Assembly (NCBI RefSeq): GCF_002920915.1
Contig: NZ_PQVF01000008.1
Coordinates: 62,001-126,000 of the forward strand
Reading direction: 5' to 3'
DNA: 64,000 nucleotides
DNA from: Solitalea longa
GTDB lineage: Bacteria > Bacteroidota > Bacteroidia > Sphingobacteriales > Sphingobacteriaceae
Shown here: piece after piece, positions 1-8,529 of the stretch
Position numbering within the stretch: position 1 is the first letter of the stretch
Layout of the letters: each line of letters starts with the position of its first letter
Position numbers and translations under genes: made by a program
The notes under the pieces: model-generated
Told to the model about the DNA's origin: nothing
Seen by the model: only the letters and a program-made list of their open reading frames with translations
Database searches by the model: none

Positions 1-345
1 CTTCGTCGTACTCGCGATTTTGCCCAAGTGAAGGGAAACGGTAACATTGATACCGAAATTGCCCGCTACGCTTTGGATGCATTAAATGTTGATGAACACG
101 GATTGGATGAAATGGATAACAAGATTTTGGTTACCATTATTGACAAGTTTAAAGGAGGTCCGGTTGGCTTAAAAACAATTGCTACTGCTGTAGGAGAAGA
201 CGAAGGTACAATTGAAGAAGTGTATGAGCCTTATCTGATTCAGGAAGGTTATTTAATGCGCACTTCACGGGGTCGTGAGGCTACGGAATTAGCTTATAAG
301 CATTTGAAAAGACTGCACCATTCGAAGGGAAATACCCTATTTTAG
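1..345 (+). CDS. ruvB: Holliday junction branch migration helicase RuvB, C-terminal part (5' end outside window)
   Basis: This is the 3' end of ruvB. The frame is open from base 1 (first residues [12 protein letters not shown]) to the TAG at 343-345, so any start inside the window would be artificial. RuvB is the AAA+ motor that, with RuvA, drives branch migration of Holliday junctions. Only the last 114 residues are visible: the end of the AAA+ lid region and the C-terminal winged-helix DNA-binding domain (GPVGLKTIA and [18 protein letters not shown] are family hallmarks). The Walker motifs lie upstream of the window. It converges on lysA; a tandem repeat and a long inverted repeat lie between them. 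Confidence 0.95.
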   Translation, partial: LRRTRDFAQVKGNGNIDTEIARYALDALNVDEHGLDEMDNKILVTIIDKFKGGPVGLKTIATAVGEDEGTIEEVYEPYLIQEGYLMRTSRGREATELAYKHLKRLHHSKGNTLF

Positions 346-349
346 AAAC

Positions 350-383
350 CGAATTGCACGAATTAGACGAATTGCACGAATTA
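350..383. repeat. Tandem 16-bp repeat just after ruvB
   Basis: Two identical 16-bp copies of CGAATTGCACGAATTA (350-365 and 368-383) are separated by GA. The array starts four bases after the ruvB stop codon. Its function is unknown; it looks like an intergenic repeat rather than coding sequence. Confidence 0.8.
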
Positions 384-388
384 AAATA

Positions 389-453
389 ATTTCGGGTTGC
401 GAGTTAGGAGTTACGAATTCTTGACTCGTAACTCCTAATTTTCAACCCGAAAT
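389..453. terminator. Long imperfect inverted repeat, probable bidirectional terminator ruvB/lysA
   Basis: 28-base arms (389-416 and 426-453) pair except for a 4-base internal mismatch, around a 9-base loop. The repeat lies between the convergent ruvB and lysA genes, where a two-way terminator is expected, but it lacks a clear U-run. Words in it (TTCGGGTT, AGTTACGA) recur in the intergenic inverted repeat at 23994-24033, so it may belong to a dispersed repeat family. Confidence 0.6.
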
Positions 454-460
454 CACTAAA

Positions 461-1615
461 CTATTCTCCGTAAACTACTCTTACTTTATCTCTTAAGTTA
501 TAGTTCGATGCCATAACCTCGCCGTAAGCACCGGCAGTTCTGATGGCGATCAAATCTCCCCTTTGTGTTTCAGGCAATTCCACCGCTTTGGCAAAACAAT
601 CTGTCGACTCACAAATAGGTCCTACAACATCATAGTTCTTCGTTTTTTCACCACTTGTTTTAGAGATATTCTCAATTTTATGATAAGCCTGATATAATGC
701 AGGGCGCATCAGTTCGGTCATACCTGCATCTAAAATGGCGAAATTGGTCACCTGCCCATTTTTAACATACAAAACTCTTGAGATCAACGAACCACAGTTG
801 GCCACCAAAGCACGTCCTAATTCAAAATGCACTTCCTGATTTGCCGAGCGCTCTAAAAATGAATCGAAGATTTTAAAGTAGGTTTCAAAATCAACAACAG
901 ACTTGGTATCAGGATGATAATAATCAACCCCTAAACCACCACCAACATTGATCACGCTAATTTCTACATGACGATCAACAAACCATTTTACAATTTCATT
1001 CACCTTAATACAAAGGCTTTTGAAAACGTTCAAATCAGTTATTTGCGATCCAATGTGAAAATGCAAACCAAGGCATTTTAGGTTCGAAAGGTTGCGCAAT
1101 GCAGCAACCACCTTGTCAAACTCCCATTGGTTAATACCGAATTTATTTTCCTCTAAACCGGTGGTGATATATTTATGGGTGTACGCATTTACATTAGGGT
1201 TGATACGTAATGCAACACGAGCTGTTTTACCTTTTTTTGCTGCTAAATCATTAATGACTTCCAGCTCCTGGATCGACTCAACATTAAAGCAAAAGATATC
1301 CTGGTCTAACGCATAGTTAATTTCAGCATCTGATTTACCTACACCGGCAAACACCACTTTTTCTTTCCCAAAACCGATCTCAATTGCTTTTTTCACCTCG
1401 CCACCACTTACACAATCGGCACCAATGTTATAAGAGCGGATAGTTTGCAACACACGCTCATCAAAATTAGCCTTTAAAGCATAATGCACATGAAAGTTAT
1501 ATTTTGATGATGCCGCTTGGCAAGCCTCCAACGTTTCTTTTAACAACGCTACGTTGTAATAATAGAACGGAGTTTCGAGCGACTGAAATTTATTTACTAA
1601 TTCGTTTGAAAACAT
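461..1615 (-). CDS. lysA: Diaminopimelate decarboxylase
   Basis: Fold-type III PLP enzyme that decarboxylates meso-diaminopimelate to L-lysine, the last step of lysine synthesis. At 384 aa it is near the usual length. Visible motifs are HYALKAN with the PLP lysine at about residue 48, HFHIGSQ (185-191), the glycine-rich phosphate loop GGGLG (225-229), ELGR (265-268) and CESTDC (335-340), whose cysteine belongs to the substrate site across the dimer. It starts with ATG 7 nt after the aspartate kinase stop, so the two form a leftward lysC-lysA operon. An ornithine/arginine decarboxylase is less likely given the CESTD motif and the neighbour. Confidence 0.93.
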   Translation of the reverse strand: MFSNELVNKFQSLETPFYYYNVALLKETLEACQAASSKYNFHVHYALKANFDERVLQTIRSYNIGADCVSGGEVKKAIEIGFGKEKVVFAGVGKSDAEINYALDQDIFCFNVESIQELEVINDLAAKKGKTARVALRINPNVNAYTHKYITTGLEENKFGINQWEFDKVVAALRNLSNLKCLGLHFHIGSQITDLNVFKSLCIKVNEIVKWFVDRHVEISVINVGGGLGVDYYHPDTKSVVDFETYFKIFDSFLERSANQEVHFELGRALVANCGSLISRVLYVKNGQVTNFAILDAGMTELMRPALYQAYHKIENISKTSGEKTKNYDVVGPICESTDCFAKAVELPETQRGDLIAIRTAGAYGEVMASNYNLRDKVRVVYGE

Positions 1616-1622
1616 TTGGTTG

Positions 1623-2936
1623 TTAATTGAATAATCCTTCGTGTAAATCTAATAAAGCCGAATGTTTGAAACTCGAATCAACAATTATTGAAATATTGTT
1701 ATTACTTCCACCATAAGAGATCATACGCATAGGAACTTCTTTCATACTGTTGATCACTTTAGCAGCATAACCGGTTTTTGAAGAAACAAAATCACCCACA
1801 ATACAGATAATGGTAAGATCTTTATCTACTTCAACTGCTCCAAGGTCGTTCAATTCTGCTACAATTTCTTTCAGGTTATCTGTTTTATCAATAGAAACCG
1901 AAACTGCAACCTCTGATGTTGTAATAACATCAATTGGAGTTTTGTAACGCTCAAACACTTCAAACACTTTACGTAAAAAGCCATAGGCCATTAACATGCG
2001 GCTCGACTGAATTTTAATAGCGGTAATGCCATCTTTTGCTGCTACAGCTTTAATCTCACCTTCGCTGCGTTGAGCATCAATTAAAGTACCTGGTGCAGTC
2101 GGATCCATCGTGTTTTTAAGACGAACCGGAATACGGTATTTCTGTGCAGGCAATACACTTTGAGGATGTAAGATCTTTGCACCGAAATAAGCTAACTCAG
2201 CAGCTTCTTCGAATGATAAACGTGCAATTGGGCGAGTATTTTTAACAATACGCGGATCGTTGTTGTGCATGCCATCAATATCCGTCCAAATTTGAACTTC
2301 CTCGCTGGTAATGCCGGCGCCAATTAATGAAGCCGTGTAATCACTGCCCCCACGCTTTAAATTATCGATTTCGCCATATGGGTTACGACAAATAAAACCT
2401 TGTGTAATGAATAGTTTAGTTTCAGGGTGAGCTTCCAACATCGGAGTTAATTTCTCGGTGATGAAAGGAACGATCGGCTCCGACTCTTCATCAATTTTCA
2501 TAAACTCTAAGGCCGGTAAAAGAACCGCTTCAATGCCAATCTGACCTAAATAAATAGTAAATAAATTAGTAGAGATCAGTTCCCCTTGAGCTAAAATGGC
2601 TCGTTCATGTGCAACGGTAAATGATGATTCGTTGGCAAATGAATATAAGGTACCAAAATACGTTTCAATTACATCGCTACCCTTCTTATAAAAATCTTCT
2701 TTGGGGAATAAGTCTTGAATAAATACAATGTACTTAGACTTAAGATTGTCAATTAACTCAACGGCCTTGTTCTTATCAGTTTTATAAGCTTCACTGATCT
2801 CAACCAAGTTGTTAGTAGTGCCTGATACGGCCGATAATACAACAATTTGACGTTCATTAGGGTTTATAATGTCCATTAGTCGGCGCATACGCTCCGGACT
2901 ACCCACAGAAGTTCCTCCAAACTTTAATACTTTCAT
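1623..2936 (-). CDS. lysC: Aspartate kinase, monofunctional
   Basis: Phosphorylates L-aspartate, the first committed step toward lysine, threonine and methionine. The 437-aa protein has the kinase signature KFGGTSVGS (residues 5-13), a central amino-acid-kinase domain (residues 1 to about 280, with RGGSDYTASLIGA) and a C-terminal pair of ACT domains (about 300-437) for feedback control. There is no homoserine dehydrogenase fusion. It is the first gene of a two-gene operon with lysA, so its likely effector is lysine, although this is inferred only from the pairing. No lysine riboswitch was recognised in the 216-nt leader region. Confidence 0.93.
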   Translation of the reverse strand: MKVLKFGGTSVGSPERMRRLMDIINPNERQIVVLSAVSGTTNNLVEISEAYKTDKNKAVELIDNLKSKYIVFIQDLFPKEDFYKKGSDVIETYFGTLYSFANESSFTVAHERAILAQGELISTNLFTIYLGQIGIEAVLLPALEFMKIDEESEPIVPFITEKLTPMLEAHPETKLFITQGFICRNPYGEIDNLKRGGSDYTASLIGAGITSEEVQIWTDIDGMHNNDPRIVKNTRPIARLSFEEAAELAYFGAKILHPQSVLPAQKYRIPVRLKNTMDPTAPGTLIDAQRSEGEIKAVAAKDGITAIKIQSSRMLMAYGFLRKVFEVFERYKTPIDVITTSEVAVSVSIDKTDNLKEIVAELNDLGAVEVDKDLTIICIVGDFVSSKTGYAAKVINSMKEVPMRMISYGGSNNNISIIVDSSFKHSALLDLHEGLFN

Positions 2937-3152
2937 TGTTAGGGGTGAATAATTAAAAAAAATTATACTTGAGTAATGGTTCTGGTTTGTATTCTTCCTT
3001 ATTGCCAGATGGTTGATAAAATTTCAACATTAATAAATTATACCAACAATTTCTTGAAAGGATTCGTTTAAATACTACCTTAAATTAAAATTTCGCCAAA
3101 ATACTGATATTTTTTTATTGATTCATTAATTTAGCCGTGTAATTAAAAATTT

Positions 3153-4562
3153 ATGATAAACATCAAGTTCGGCACCGACGGATGGCGTGCCATTATAGCC
3201 CAGGAATTTACCGTTAAAAACGTTACCAGAGTTGCATACGGAACAGCATTGTGGTTAAAAGAGCATAAGCAAAAAAGCTCGGTAGTAATCGGTAACGACC
3301 CTCGTTTTGCAGGTAAACTATTTGCCGAAACTACCGCCAAAGTGTTTGCTAACGCGGGTATCAAAGTGTTTCTGTCATCTACAGATTTTGTTTCAACACC
3401 TATGGTTTCATTGGGAACCACGCTTTTAAAGGCTGATCTGGGTGTCATCATTACTGCCAGCCACAACCCTCCTGCCTATAACGGATATAAAATCAAAGCT
3501 TCATATGGCGGACCTGCTACTCCGGATATGATCGATCAAGTGGAAAACCTTATTCCAAGTGGTGTACCATTAGAGCTTTTATCAATTGAAGAATATAAAA
3601 AACAAGGATTAATTGAGCTGATTGATCTTGAAGACATGTATGTAAAGCATGTTGAAGAGAAGTTTGACTTGGATGCGATCCGTAACTCAGGGATGAACTT
3701 TGCTTACGATGCAATGTATGGTGCAGGTCAAAATGTGATGCGTCGTTTGTTCCCTGATGCTACATTTTTACATTGCGAGCACAATCCGGGTTTCGACGGA
3801 CAGGCACCTGAACCAATTCATAAAAACCTGGAAGAGTTTTCGGAATTGATTAAGCTTAGTGGTGATATTGATTCTGGTTTAGCTACTGATGGTGATGCCG
3901 ATCGTATTGGTTTATACGATTCCGAAGGTAATTTCGTTGATTCACACCATATCCTCTTATTACTGATCCACTACCTGCATAAATACCAGGGCTTAAATGG
4001 AGATGTGATCACGACATTCTCTTGTACACAAAAAATTGCCGATTTGTGTAAGGCCTATAACCTGCCGCATACCATTACAAAGATTGGCTTCAAATACATC
4101 TGCGATCTAATGGTGAACTCAGGTAAACAAGTTTTAGTGGGTGGCGAAGAATCAGGAGGTTTAGCAATTGCGGGTTACATTCCAGAGCGCGATGGTATTT
4201 GGATCGGTTTAACTATTTGGGAGTTTATGGCTAAAACCGGTAAATCTCTTGATGACCTGATTGAAGAAGTTTATGCTATTGTTGGTTCATTTGCTGTTGA
4301 ACGTTATGATTTGCATTTAACTGAAGATAAAAAACAGGCAATTATCTCAGCTTGCCAAAATCGATCATATAAATCATTTGGCTCTTTTGAAGTAAGCTCG
4401 GTGGAAGATATGGACGGTTTCAAATTCCACTTTGGCGATGGCTCATGGGTAATGATTCGCCCATCGGGTACCGAACCGGTTTTGAGGGTGTACGCAGAGG
4501 CTCCAACATCCCAAGCAGCCTTTAAAATATTAGACGCAACAAAAGCTACCTTGTTAGCTTAA
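3153..4562 (+). CDS. Phosphoglucomutase/phosphomannomutase family protein
   Basis: Alpha-D-phosphohexomutase interconverting hexose 1- and 6-phosphates through a phosphoserine intermediate. All four family signatures are present: ITASHNPPAYNGYK with the phosphoserine at about residue 103, the metal loop DGDADR in the middle, the sugar loop GGEESGG, and the C-terminal phosphate loop IRPSGTEP. Its 469 aa is normal. Sequence alone does not decide between glucose, mannose and glucosamine phosphates; a GDP-mannose pyrophosphorylase gene elsewhere in the window (31348) would need mannose-1-phosphate. It is divergent from lysC and followed by a strong terminator. Confidence 0.9.
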   Translation: MINIKFGTDGWRAIIAQEFTVKNVTRVAYGTALWLKEHKQKSSVVIGNDPRFAGKLFAETTAKVFANAGIKVFLSSTDFVSTPMVSLGTTLLKADLGVIITASHNPPAYNGYKIKASYGGPATPDMIDQVENLIPSGVPLELLSIEEYKKQGLIELIDLEDMYVKHVEEKFDLDAIRNSGMNFAYDAMYGAGQNVMRRLFPDATFLHCEHNPGFDGQAPEPIHKNLEEFSELIKLSGDIDSGLATDGDADRIGLYDSEGNFVDSHHILLLLIHYLHKYQGLNGDVITTFSCTQKIADLCKAYNLPHTITKIGFKYICDLMVNSGKQVLVGGEESGGLAIAGYIPERDGIWIGLTIWEFMAKTGKSLDDLIEEVYAIVGSFAVERYDLHLTEDKKQAIISACQNRSYKSFGSFEVSSVEDMDGFKFHFGDGSWVMIRPSGTEPVLRVYAEAPTSQAAFKILDATKATLLA

Positions 4563-4567
4563 TCAAT

Positions 4568-4597
4568 AAAAACCTCCTTCTCAAAAAGGAGGTTTTT
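4568..4597 (+). terminator. Rho-independent terminator of the phosphohexomutase gene
   Basis: A 12-bp perfect stem (4568-4579 with 4586-4597), loop CTCAAA, ends in a run of eight T. It starts 6 nt after the stop codon. Confidence 0.93.
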
Positions 4598-5260
4598 TTT
4601 ATTATTTTTTTTCTTTCCTTCAGGATTCATCTGATGATGGTCATAATGAAAAAAAAAAATCCACACCTTTTTACGCATGATAAATAATTGGTTTTCAACA
4701 CAAAAAACCAGATTTATCACTCCTTTCCTACCTGTTTTTAAAATTTCCTTCTAAAGTAACTTCATAAAAAATTCATAAAGCCACGTTTGCTTTGTTTAAT
4801 GATAAGAACTGAATTACGCCTTTTTCTTTAACCAGGTACTATCCGTTAAAGCAAAACAGCGGTAGAAAACTCCTGCAATTTCAGCAGAGTTACCTGCTTA
4901 GGCTTTCAAGCTTAATTCATTAAAACTAAAACTTCATAACACGATTAAAACCCTTGCTCGAGCGCGTTTGCCACTCGTGGGAATAACCTCTTGAGTTTTA
5001 ACTCGATTCTATTCTTCTTTATTTGACTTTATACTAATCAGACATTGGTAATAGGTTGTCGGGTGCCGAAAATATAATACATACTTTAAAAAATAATAAT
5101 GCTCGAGGATATACTCAAGCACTATTATTTTGTTTTCTATTTTGTGTTACAAACACTAACCAGTTTTTCGCACGCGTTGCAAACGCGCGCTAGCTGAGAG
5201 GTGCTGTTATAGGCTGTGTTTATTTCTTTGCCTTTTTAATCCCGATAGCTATCGAAATTG
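4598..5260. other. Gene-poor spacer containing a REP-like element
   Basis: No convincing gene is seen in this 660-bp stretch. 4600-4950 is AT-rich with no recognisable structure. 4956-5194 is the REP-like element described separately. At 5240-5251 the 12-bp perfect palindrome CGATAGCTATCG lies just before the stop codon of the SRPBCC gene. Confidence 0.7.
4956..5194. repeat. REP-like element A: two GC-rich palindromic units in inverted orientation
   Basis: The left unit (4956-4983) and right unit (5167-5194) are GC-rich islands in AT-rich DNA. The right unit, read on the minus strand, has the core GCGCGTTTGCAACGCG found again at 13722-13750. The interior holds a block (4991-5018) that matches 13758-13786, and a hairpin at 5091-5131 with 16-base arms, 14 of them paired. 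The arrangement resembles a bacterial interspersed mosaic element. No transposase is present here. A link to RAYT/Y1 transposases is an inference from the GTTTGCAAC-type core. Confidence 0.65.
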
Positions 5261-5719
5261 TTATTTTTCACAAAGTTCTTTCAACTTTTCGAGTGCTTTT
5301 GGGTAGGTTTCGTTCATATAATCTAAAAAATCTTCAGTAGTGTCTAAATCAACAGTAACGGTTGTAGTTCCATTGTTTTCTTCGTAGGTATAGTTTTCAA
5401 AACCGTTTGCCCATTTTTCCACCTCTGGCCCTTCTGTAATTTCCTTGCCAGCATTAAAAAGACCATAATGTTGAATCGAAACAAATTGGTTGGGAATGTT
5501 TTCAACTATCCTTGAAACCATACCTCCCTTTTCTCCTTTCTCATCTACTCCAATAAATAGAATTTTATTCCCCTTGCCCCAACTGCCTTCATAGGTCGAT
5601 GTCGGGTTAAACAAAGCAGTCCATTGCTCATAAGTTGATTTACTGCTGAGGCCAAGCATAAAATCATAAATCTTGGTCGCAGGTGCATTGATGCTTACTT
5701 TGAATTGCAACTTTTTCAT
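5261..5719 (-). CDS. SRPBCC (START-like) domain protein
   Basis: A 152-aa soluble protein made of a single SRPBCC fold domain, similar to AHSA1/polyketide-cyclase-like small proteins. Features are the N-terminal strand QFKVSINAPATKIYDFML, a central GSWGKGNKILF segment and a C-terminal amphipathic helix (YPKALEKLKELCEK). Such domains bind hydrophobic ligands, but its ligand is unknown. No ArsR-type regulator gene lies next to it. Upstream, at 5741-5772, is a promoter/operator-like element shared with the DUF2200 gene. Confidence 0.8.
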   Translation of the reverse strand: MKKLQFKVSINAPATKIYDFMLGLSSKSTYEQWTALFNPTSTYEGSWGKGNKILFIGVDEKGEKGGMVSRIVENIPNQFVSIQHYGLFNAGKEITEGPEVEKWANGFENYTYEENNGTTTVTVDLDTTEDFLDYMNETYPKALEKLKELCEK

Positions 5720-5738
5720 AATATTAATATTTACAAGT

Positions 5739-5772
5739 CCAATTTAAGTATTTATTCAATTCAATAAATGCC
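5739..5772 (-). promoter_or_regulatory. Promoter/operator-like element upstream of the SRPBCC gene
   Basis: Read leftward it has TTTA, an 18-nt spacer and TAAATTGG (5746-5739), one base off the TAnnTTTG -7 box, with about 20 nt to the ATG. The 21 bases 5741-5761 have partial dyad symmetry (AATT at both ends). 29 of 32 bases at 5741-5772 recur at 11564-11595 with identical geometry. Confidence 0.5.
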
Positions 5773-5918
5773 CGATCATTAAAACTTAGAGCACCTGGTG
5801 CTGCATCAAATCCAATCATTATAGTATAAATGACCAACCCATTCAAATGAAACAACTCTGATCATACAGAATATCATTCGTACTCATTTGCCTGGATTTG
5901 TTTAGGCCGATAAACAAA

Positions 5919-5945
5919 AAACCACCCTGTATATAAAAGGTGGTT
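5919..5945 (-). terminator. Terminator for the small membrane protein gene
   Basis: Arms AACCACC/GGTGGTT surround a short AT-rich loop. Read leftward the stem ends in a run of six T, matching the minus-strand gene ending at 5974. Confidence 0.85.
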
Positions 5946-5973
5946 CGGTTTAACATTTAAGCTATGCTTTTCT

Positions 5974-6228
5974 TTAATATTCTATTAAGGCAAAGAAAAT
6001 CACTAATCCAATAAATCTCAAAGAAGTTGAGAGCAAATAGGATTTTATATAAGTATCTGGAAAATCATTTGCTTTAAGTTTGCTATAGGAAATTATACTT
6101 GTCACAATAAGAAAAACAAGTATTGAAACTATATAAATAACATATGAAATCAGAGGTTCAACTACACTAAATTTTGTACTTAGAAAGAATAATACAATAA
6201 TACCTATCAATATACCAAAACCATACAT
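5974..6228 (-). CDS. Small integral membrane protein, unknown
   Basis: An 84-aa hydrophobic protein with two or three predicted membrane segments (about residues 3-19, 25-47 and 66-82) and a short polar loop with charged residues at about 49-61 (SKLKANDFPDTYIK). No family was recognised. It stands alone, leftward, with its own downstream terminator. Coding is supported by the open frame, the ATG start and the terminator placement, not by homology. Confidence 0.6.
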   Translation of the reverse strand: MYGFGILIGIIVLFFLSTKFSVVEPLISYVIYIVSILVFLIVTSIISYSKLKANDFPDTYIKSYLLSTSLRFIGLVIFFALIEY

Positions 6229-6351
6229 CCGACCATTTGAAAACAGGTCAATTAATTAGGCCTTTTTAATTTGGTCTAACTTTTTATTTGCTTTTTACAG
6301 GACTGGTCGGTTTGAAAACTGAATTTCATAATACCATTTAGCTTTTTTAAG

Positions 6352-7347
6352 CTATGCATCTACACCAAAGAAGTGTTCACAAACGGAGGAGATCCTTTGT
6401 AAATCAACATTCCCCCCGGAAACGATTCCAACAACTTTTTTCCCATTAACATACTTGTCAATTTTTCCGGAAAGGAGTGCGGCTGTTGCCAAAGCTCCAG
6501 CACCTTCAACCACTACCTTTGCGCGTTGAAGGAGGTCTTTCATAGCGAGTTCAAGCTCAGCTTCAGTCACCGTGATGATTTCGTTGACATATTGCTGTAC
6601 GACATTATAAGTCAATGTACCAGGTACTTTAACAGCACATCCGTCAGCCATTGTAGGTGCGATAAAGTGGCTCACGATTTTTCCTGCGTCTATTGAAGCC
6701 TTCATGCCATGAACGTTTTCGGCCTGAACCCCAATTACGTTAATATTAGGATTGAATGATTTAAGAGCAACAGCAACACCTGCAATGATGCCGCCGCCGC
6801 CAACAGGAACAACAACCGTTTCCACATCCCATAAATCCTCTAGAATTTCAATGCCGATGGTTCCTTGTCCAGCCATTACTTTTACATCATCATAGGGGTG
6901 TAAAAATGTTTCGCCAGTTTCAGCAACAATTTTTCCGCAAAACTCTTTAGCATCGTCAAATGTTGCACCTGCCAGGATGACTTCAGAACCATATTCACGA
7001 GTCGCGTCCACCTTTGCTTTAGGGGCAGATTCAGGCATGACAATTTTACTTTTAATGCCTGCTAACTTAGAAGAAAGCGCGACACCTTGGGCGTGGTTTC
7101 CCGCAGAACAAGCGATCACACCTTTTGCTCTTTCTGATTCAGAAAGGCTAGAAATTTTATTGAACGCACCTCGAAATTTAAAAGAACCTGTAAGCTGCAT
7201 ATTTTCCAATTTCATGTAAACTTCTCCCCCGGTTTTTGCCGTGAGGTAGAAAGATTTCACAATTGGCGTCTTACGTGCCATGCCTTTCAGTGTTTTGTGT
7301 GCTTCTTTGATTTCTTGAATTGATAGAATTTGCTTTAAAGTTTCCAT
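6352..7347 (-). CDS. Threonine (serine) dehydratase, short TdcB/IlvA form
   Basis: Fold-type II PLP enzyme that deaminates L-threonine to 2-oxobutanoate and ammonia. The PLP lysine lies in GSFKFRGAFN (about residue 57), the phosphate loop is VGGGGIIAG, and SGGNVD lies near the C-terminus. At 331 aa it lacks the C-terminal ACT-like regulatory domain of long biosynthetic IlvA, so isoleucine feedback is unlikely; a catabolic role is inferred. Unusually for this genome, an AGGAGG sequence (7357-7362) lies 9 nt before the ATG, which suggests acquisition from a Shine-Dalgarno-using donor. Serine racemase or serine dehydratase remain possible. Confidence 0.87.
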   Translation of the reverse strand: METLKQILSIQEIKEAHKTLKGMARKTPIVKSFYLTAKTGGEVYMKLENMQLTGSFKFRGAFNKISSLSESERAKGVIACSAGNHAQGVALSSKLAGIKSKIVMPESAPKAKVDATREYGSEVILAGATFDDAKEFCGKIVAETGETFLHPYDDVKVMAGQGTIGIEILEDLWDVETVVVPVGGGGIIAGVAVALKSFNPNINVIGVQAENVHGMKASIDAGKIVSHFIAPTMADGCAVKVPGTLTYNVVQQYVNEIITVTEAELELAMKDLLQRAKVVVEGAGALATAALLSGKIDKYVNGKKVVGIVSGGNVDLQRISSVCEHFFGVDA

Positions 7348-7529
7348 TAAAATAATCCTCCTAACCCAATTAATTGTAAGTCTAAAGTTGTTACATTTTG
7401 TTCGAATGTGATAGTTCCTTTGTAAGGATTCATATCTCCAGAAGCAACGTCATCTATTCCATTTAGTAAAACACCTAGTCCTTCGTGTTGTATTTCTAAG
7501 TAGAATGGCCCCACAAATGACAATGACAC
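7347..7529 (-). pseudogene. 60-codon open frame ahead of threonine dehydratase, possible gene remnant
   Basis: This GTG-initiated frame overlaps the dehydratase ATG by one base. An in-frame TGA sits directly before the GTG. The product (starting MSLSFVGPFYLEIQHEGLG) matches no family I recognise and has no signal or membrane segment. It carries the dehydratase AGGAGG inside its 3' end, as in a translationally coupled pair. It could be the 3' end of a gene that travelled with the dehydratase, or a chance frame. Confidence 0.3.
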
Positions 7530-7921
7530 TCAGCAATAGCACTCATTGGTTTCAGCAGTGATTTTTTTTCAATACGATTAAGGTCTTTTAATTGCTTGGG
7601 GCAAAATCGAAGTATTAGTATGTGTTTGGAATTGAATAAACCTACTCTAATATTGGTTGGTTAAATTTCGTGAAAAAATATTTCAATTAAATAGAATCCA
7701 AGTCTTATCGAAGTTTATCAATAATAATACATGAATAAATAGTGGATTTAAAAACCTGTTTAATATGTATACGAATGGCGTGTTGAGGTCATAAGAATCA
7801 ATAAACACATCCAGATCTATAAAAAACAACTCTATAAAACCAACAAAACCACCCTCATTTAAAAGGTGGTTTTGCTAACTAGTATTGAAAACTTAAATCA
7901 AGAGCTGGGATGTATCTATAT
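7530..7921. other. AT-rich spacer, no clear gene
   Basis: No ATG-initiated gene was found. On the minus strand a frame runs open for about 52 codons from near 7652 to 7496 and looks protein-like (contains CPKQLKDLNRIEKKSLLKPM), but it has no start codon. It may be decayed coding DNA. A terminator occupies 7845-7873. Confidence 0.5.
7845..7873 (-). terminator. Terminator for the exported protein gene at 7922
   Basis: The 9-bp perfect stem AAAACCACC/GGTGGTTTT with an 11-nt loop is nearly the same hairpin as at 5919-5945. It lies 49 nt past the minus-strand stop codon, but the following U-run is weak. Confidence 0.75.
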
Positions 7922-8353
7922 TTATTTGAATTCTTCTGTAAAAGAATCATCCCATTTAAAGGCATTGAGAATCCATCCATTATTGTTTTTATAATACGTG
8001 AATTTTAGCCTGATAGCAGTGTTTTCATATCGAATCAAGTAAGTTTCTCTGATAGCTATATCTGCTATTTTCTCATTGCTAATTTTAAGTAAGCCTATGG
8101 GTTTGCCAAATCTTTCCTCTATTAAATTTAGGTATTTAATGGTTTTTTCCTCCAAAGCATCAACTTCATTTTTGGGTAATGGCCAATATAAGATCAACTC
8201 ACTAAATGATGTCGAAATTTTATTTTCAAGGAATAATTGGGTCACTTTTTTTGAAAGATCTTGTGTGGCCGCTTCGTCTTTCAAATACTTCACTTGGGCT
8301 TGTACTTGAATGAAAAAAAATGATAATAATGCTACGATAATTGTTTTCTTCAT
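7922..8353 (-). CDS. Hypothetical exported protein, 143 aa
   Basis: It begins with a clear signal peptide (MKKTIIVALLSFFFIQVQAQ, cleavage after AQ). The mature part of about 123 residues has a helical first half and a strand-rich second half ending near a GWILNAFKWDD motif, reminiscent of small NTF2-like (DUF4783/DUF3887-type) periplasmic proteins; that resemblance is weak. It is monocistronic with its own terminator. Function unknown. Confidence 0.65.
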   Translation of the reverse strand: MKKTIIVALLSFFFIQVQAQVKYLKDEAATQDLSKKVTQLFLENKISTSFSELILYWPLPKNEVDALEEKTIKYLNLIEERFGKPIGLLKISNEKIADIAIRETYLIRYENTAIRLKFTYYKNNNGWILNAFKWDDSFTEEFK

Positions 8354-8529
8354 TTACTTATGTTAATAGTGTATAAAAATTTTATTGCCTATAAAGTGGT
8401 TTGGGTTCATATTCCTTTTGGCCTTAATGCTAACATTTAGATAAATCGGAAATTCTTTTCAAGGAGAATTATGCTGAAAATCGAGTGGTTTATTCTTGAT
8501 TTTTAACACCGTTCATTTTAGGTGCAGTG

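Noticed and set aside
2937-3152. Lysine riboswitch before lysC
   Set aside because: The 216-nt spacer lacks the conserved lysine-riboswitch core and no clear terminator/antiterminator pair is seen.
8471-8506. 11-codon frame preceded by AAGGAG
   Set aside because: Good-looking ribosome binding site, but the peptide is too short and hydrophobic to support without expression data.
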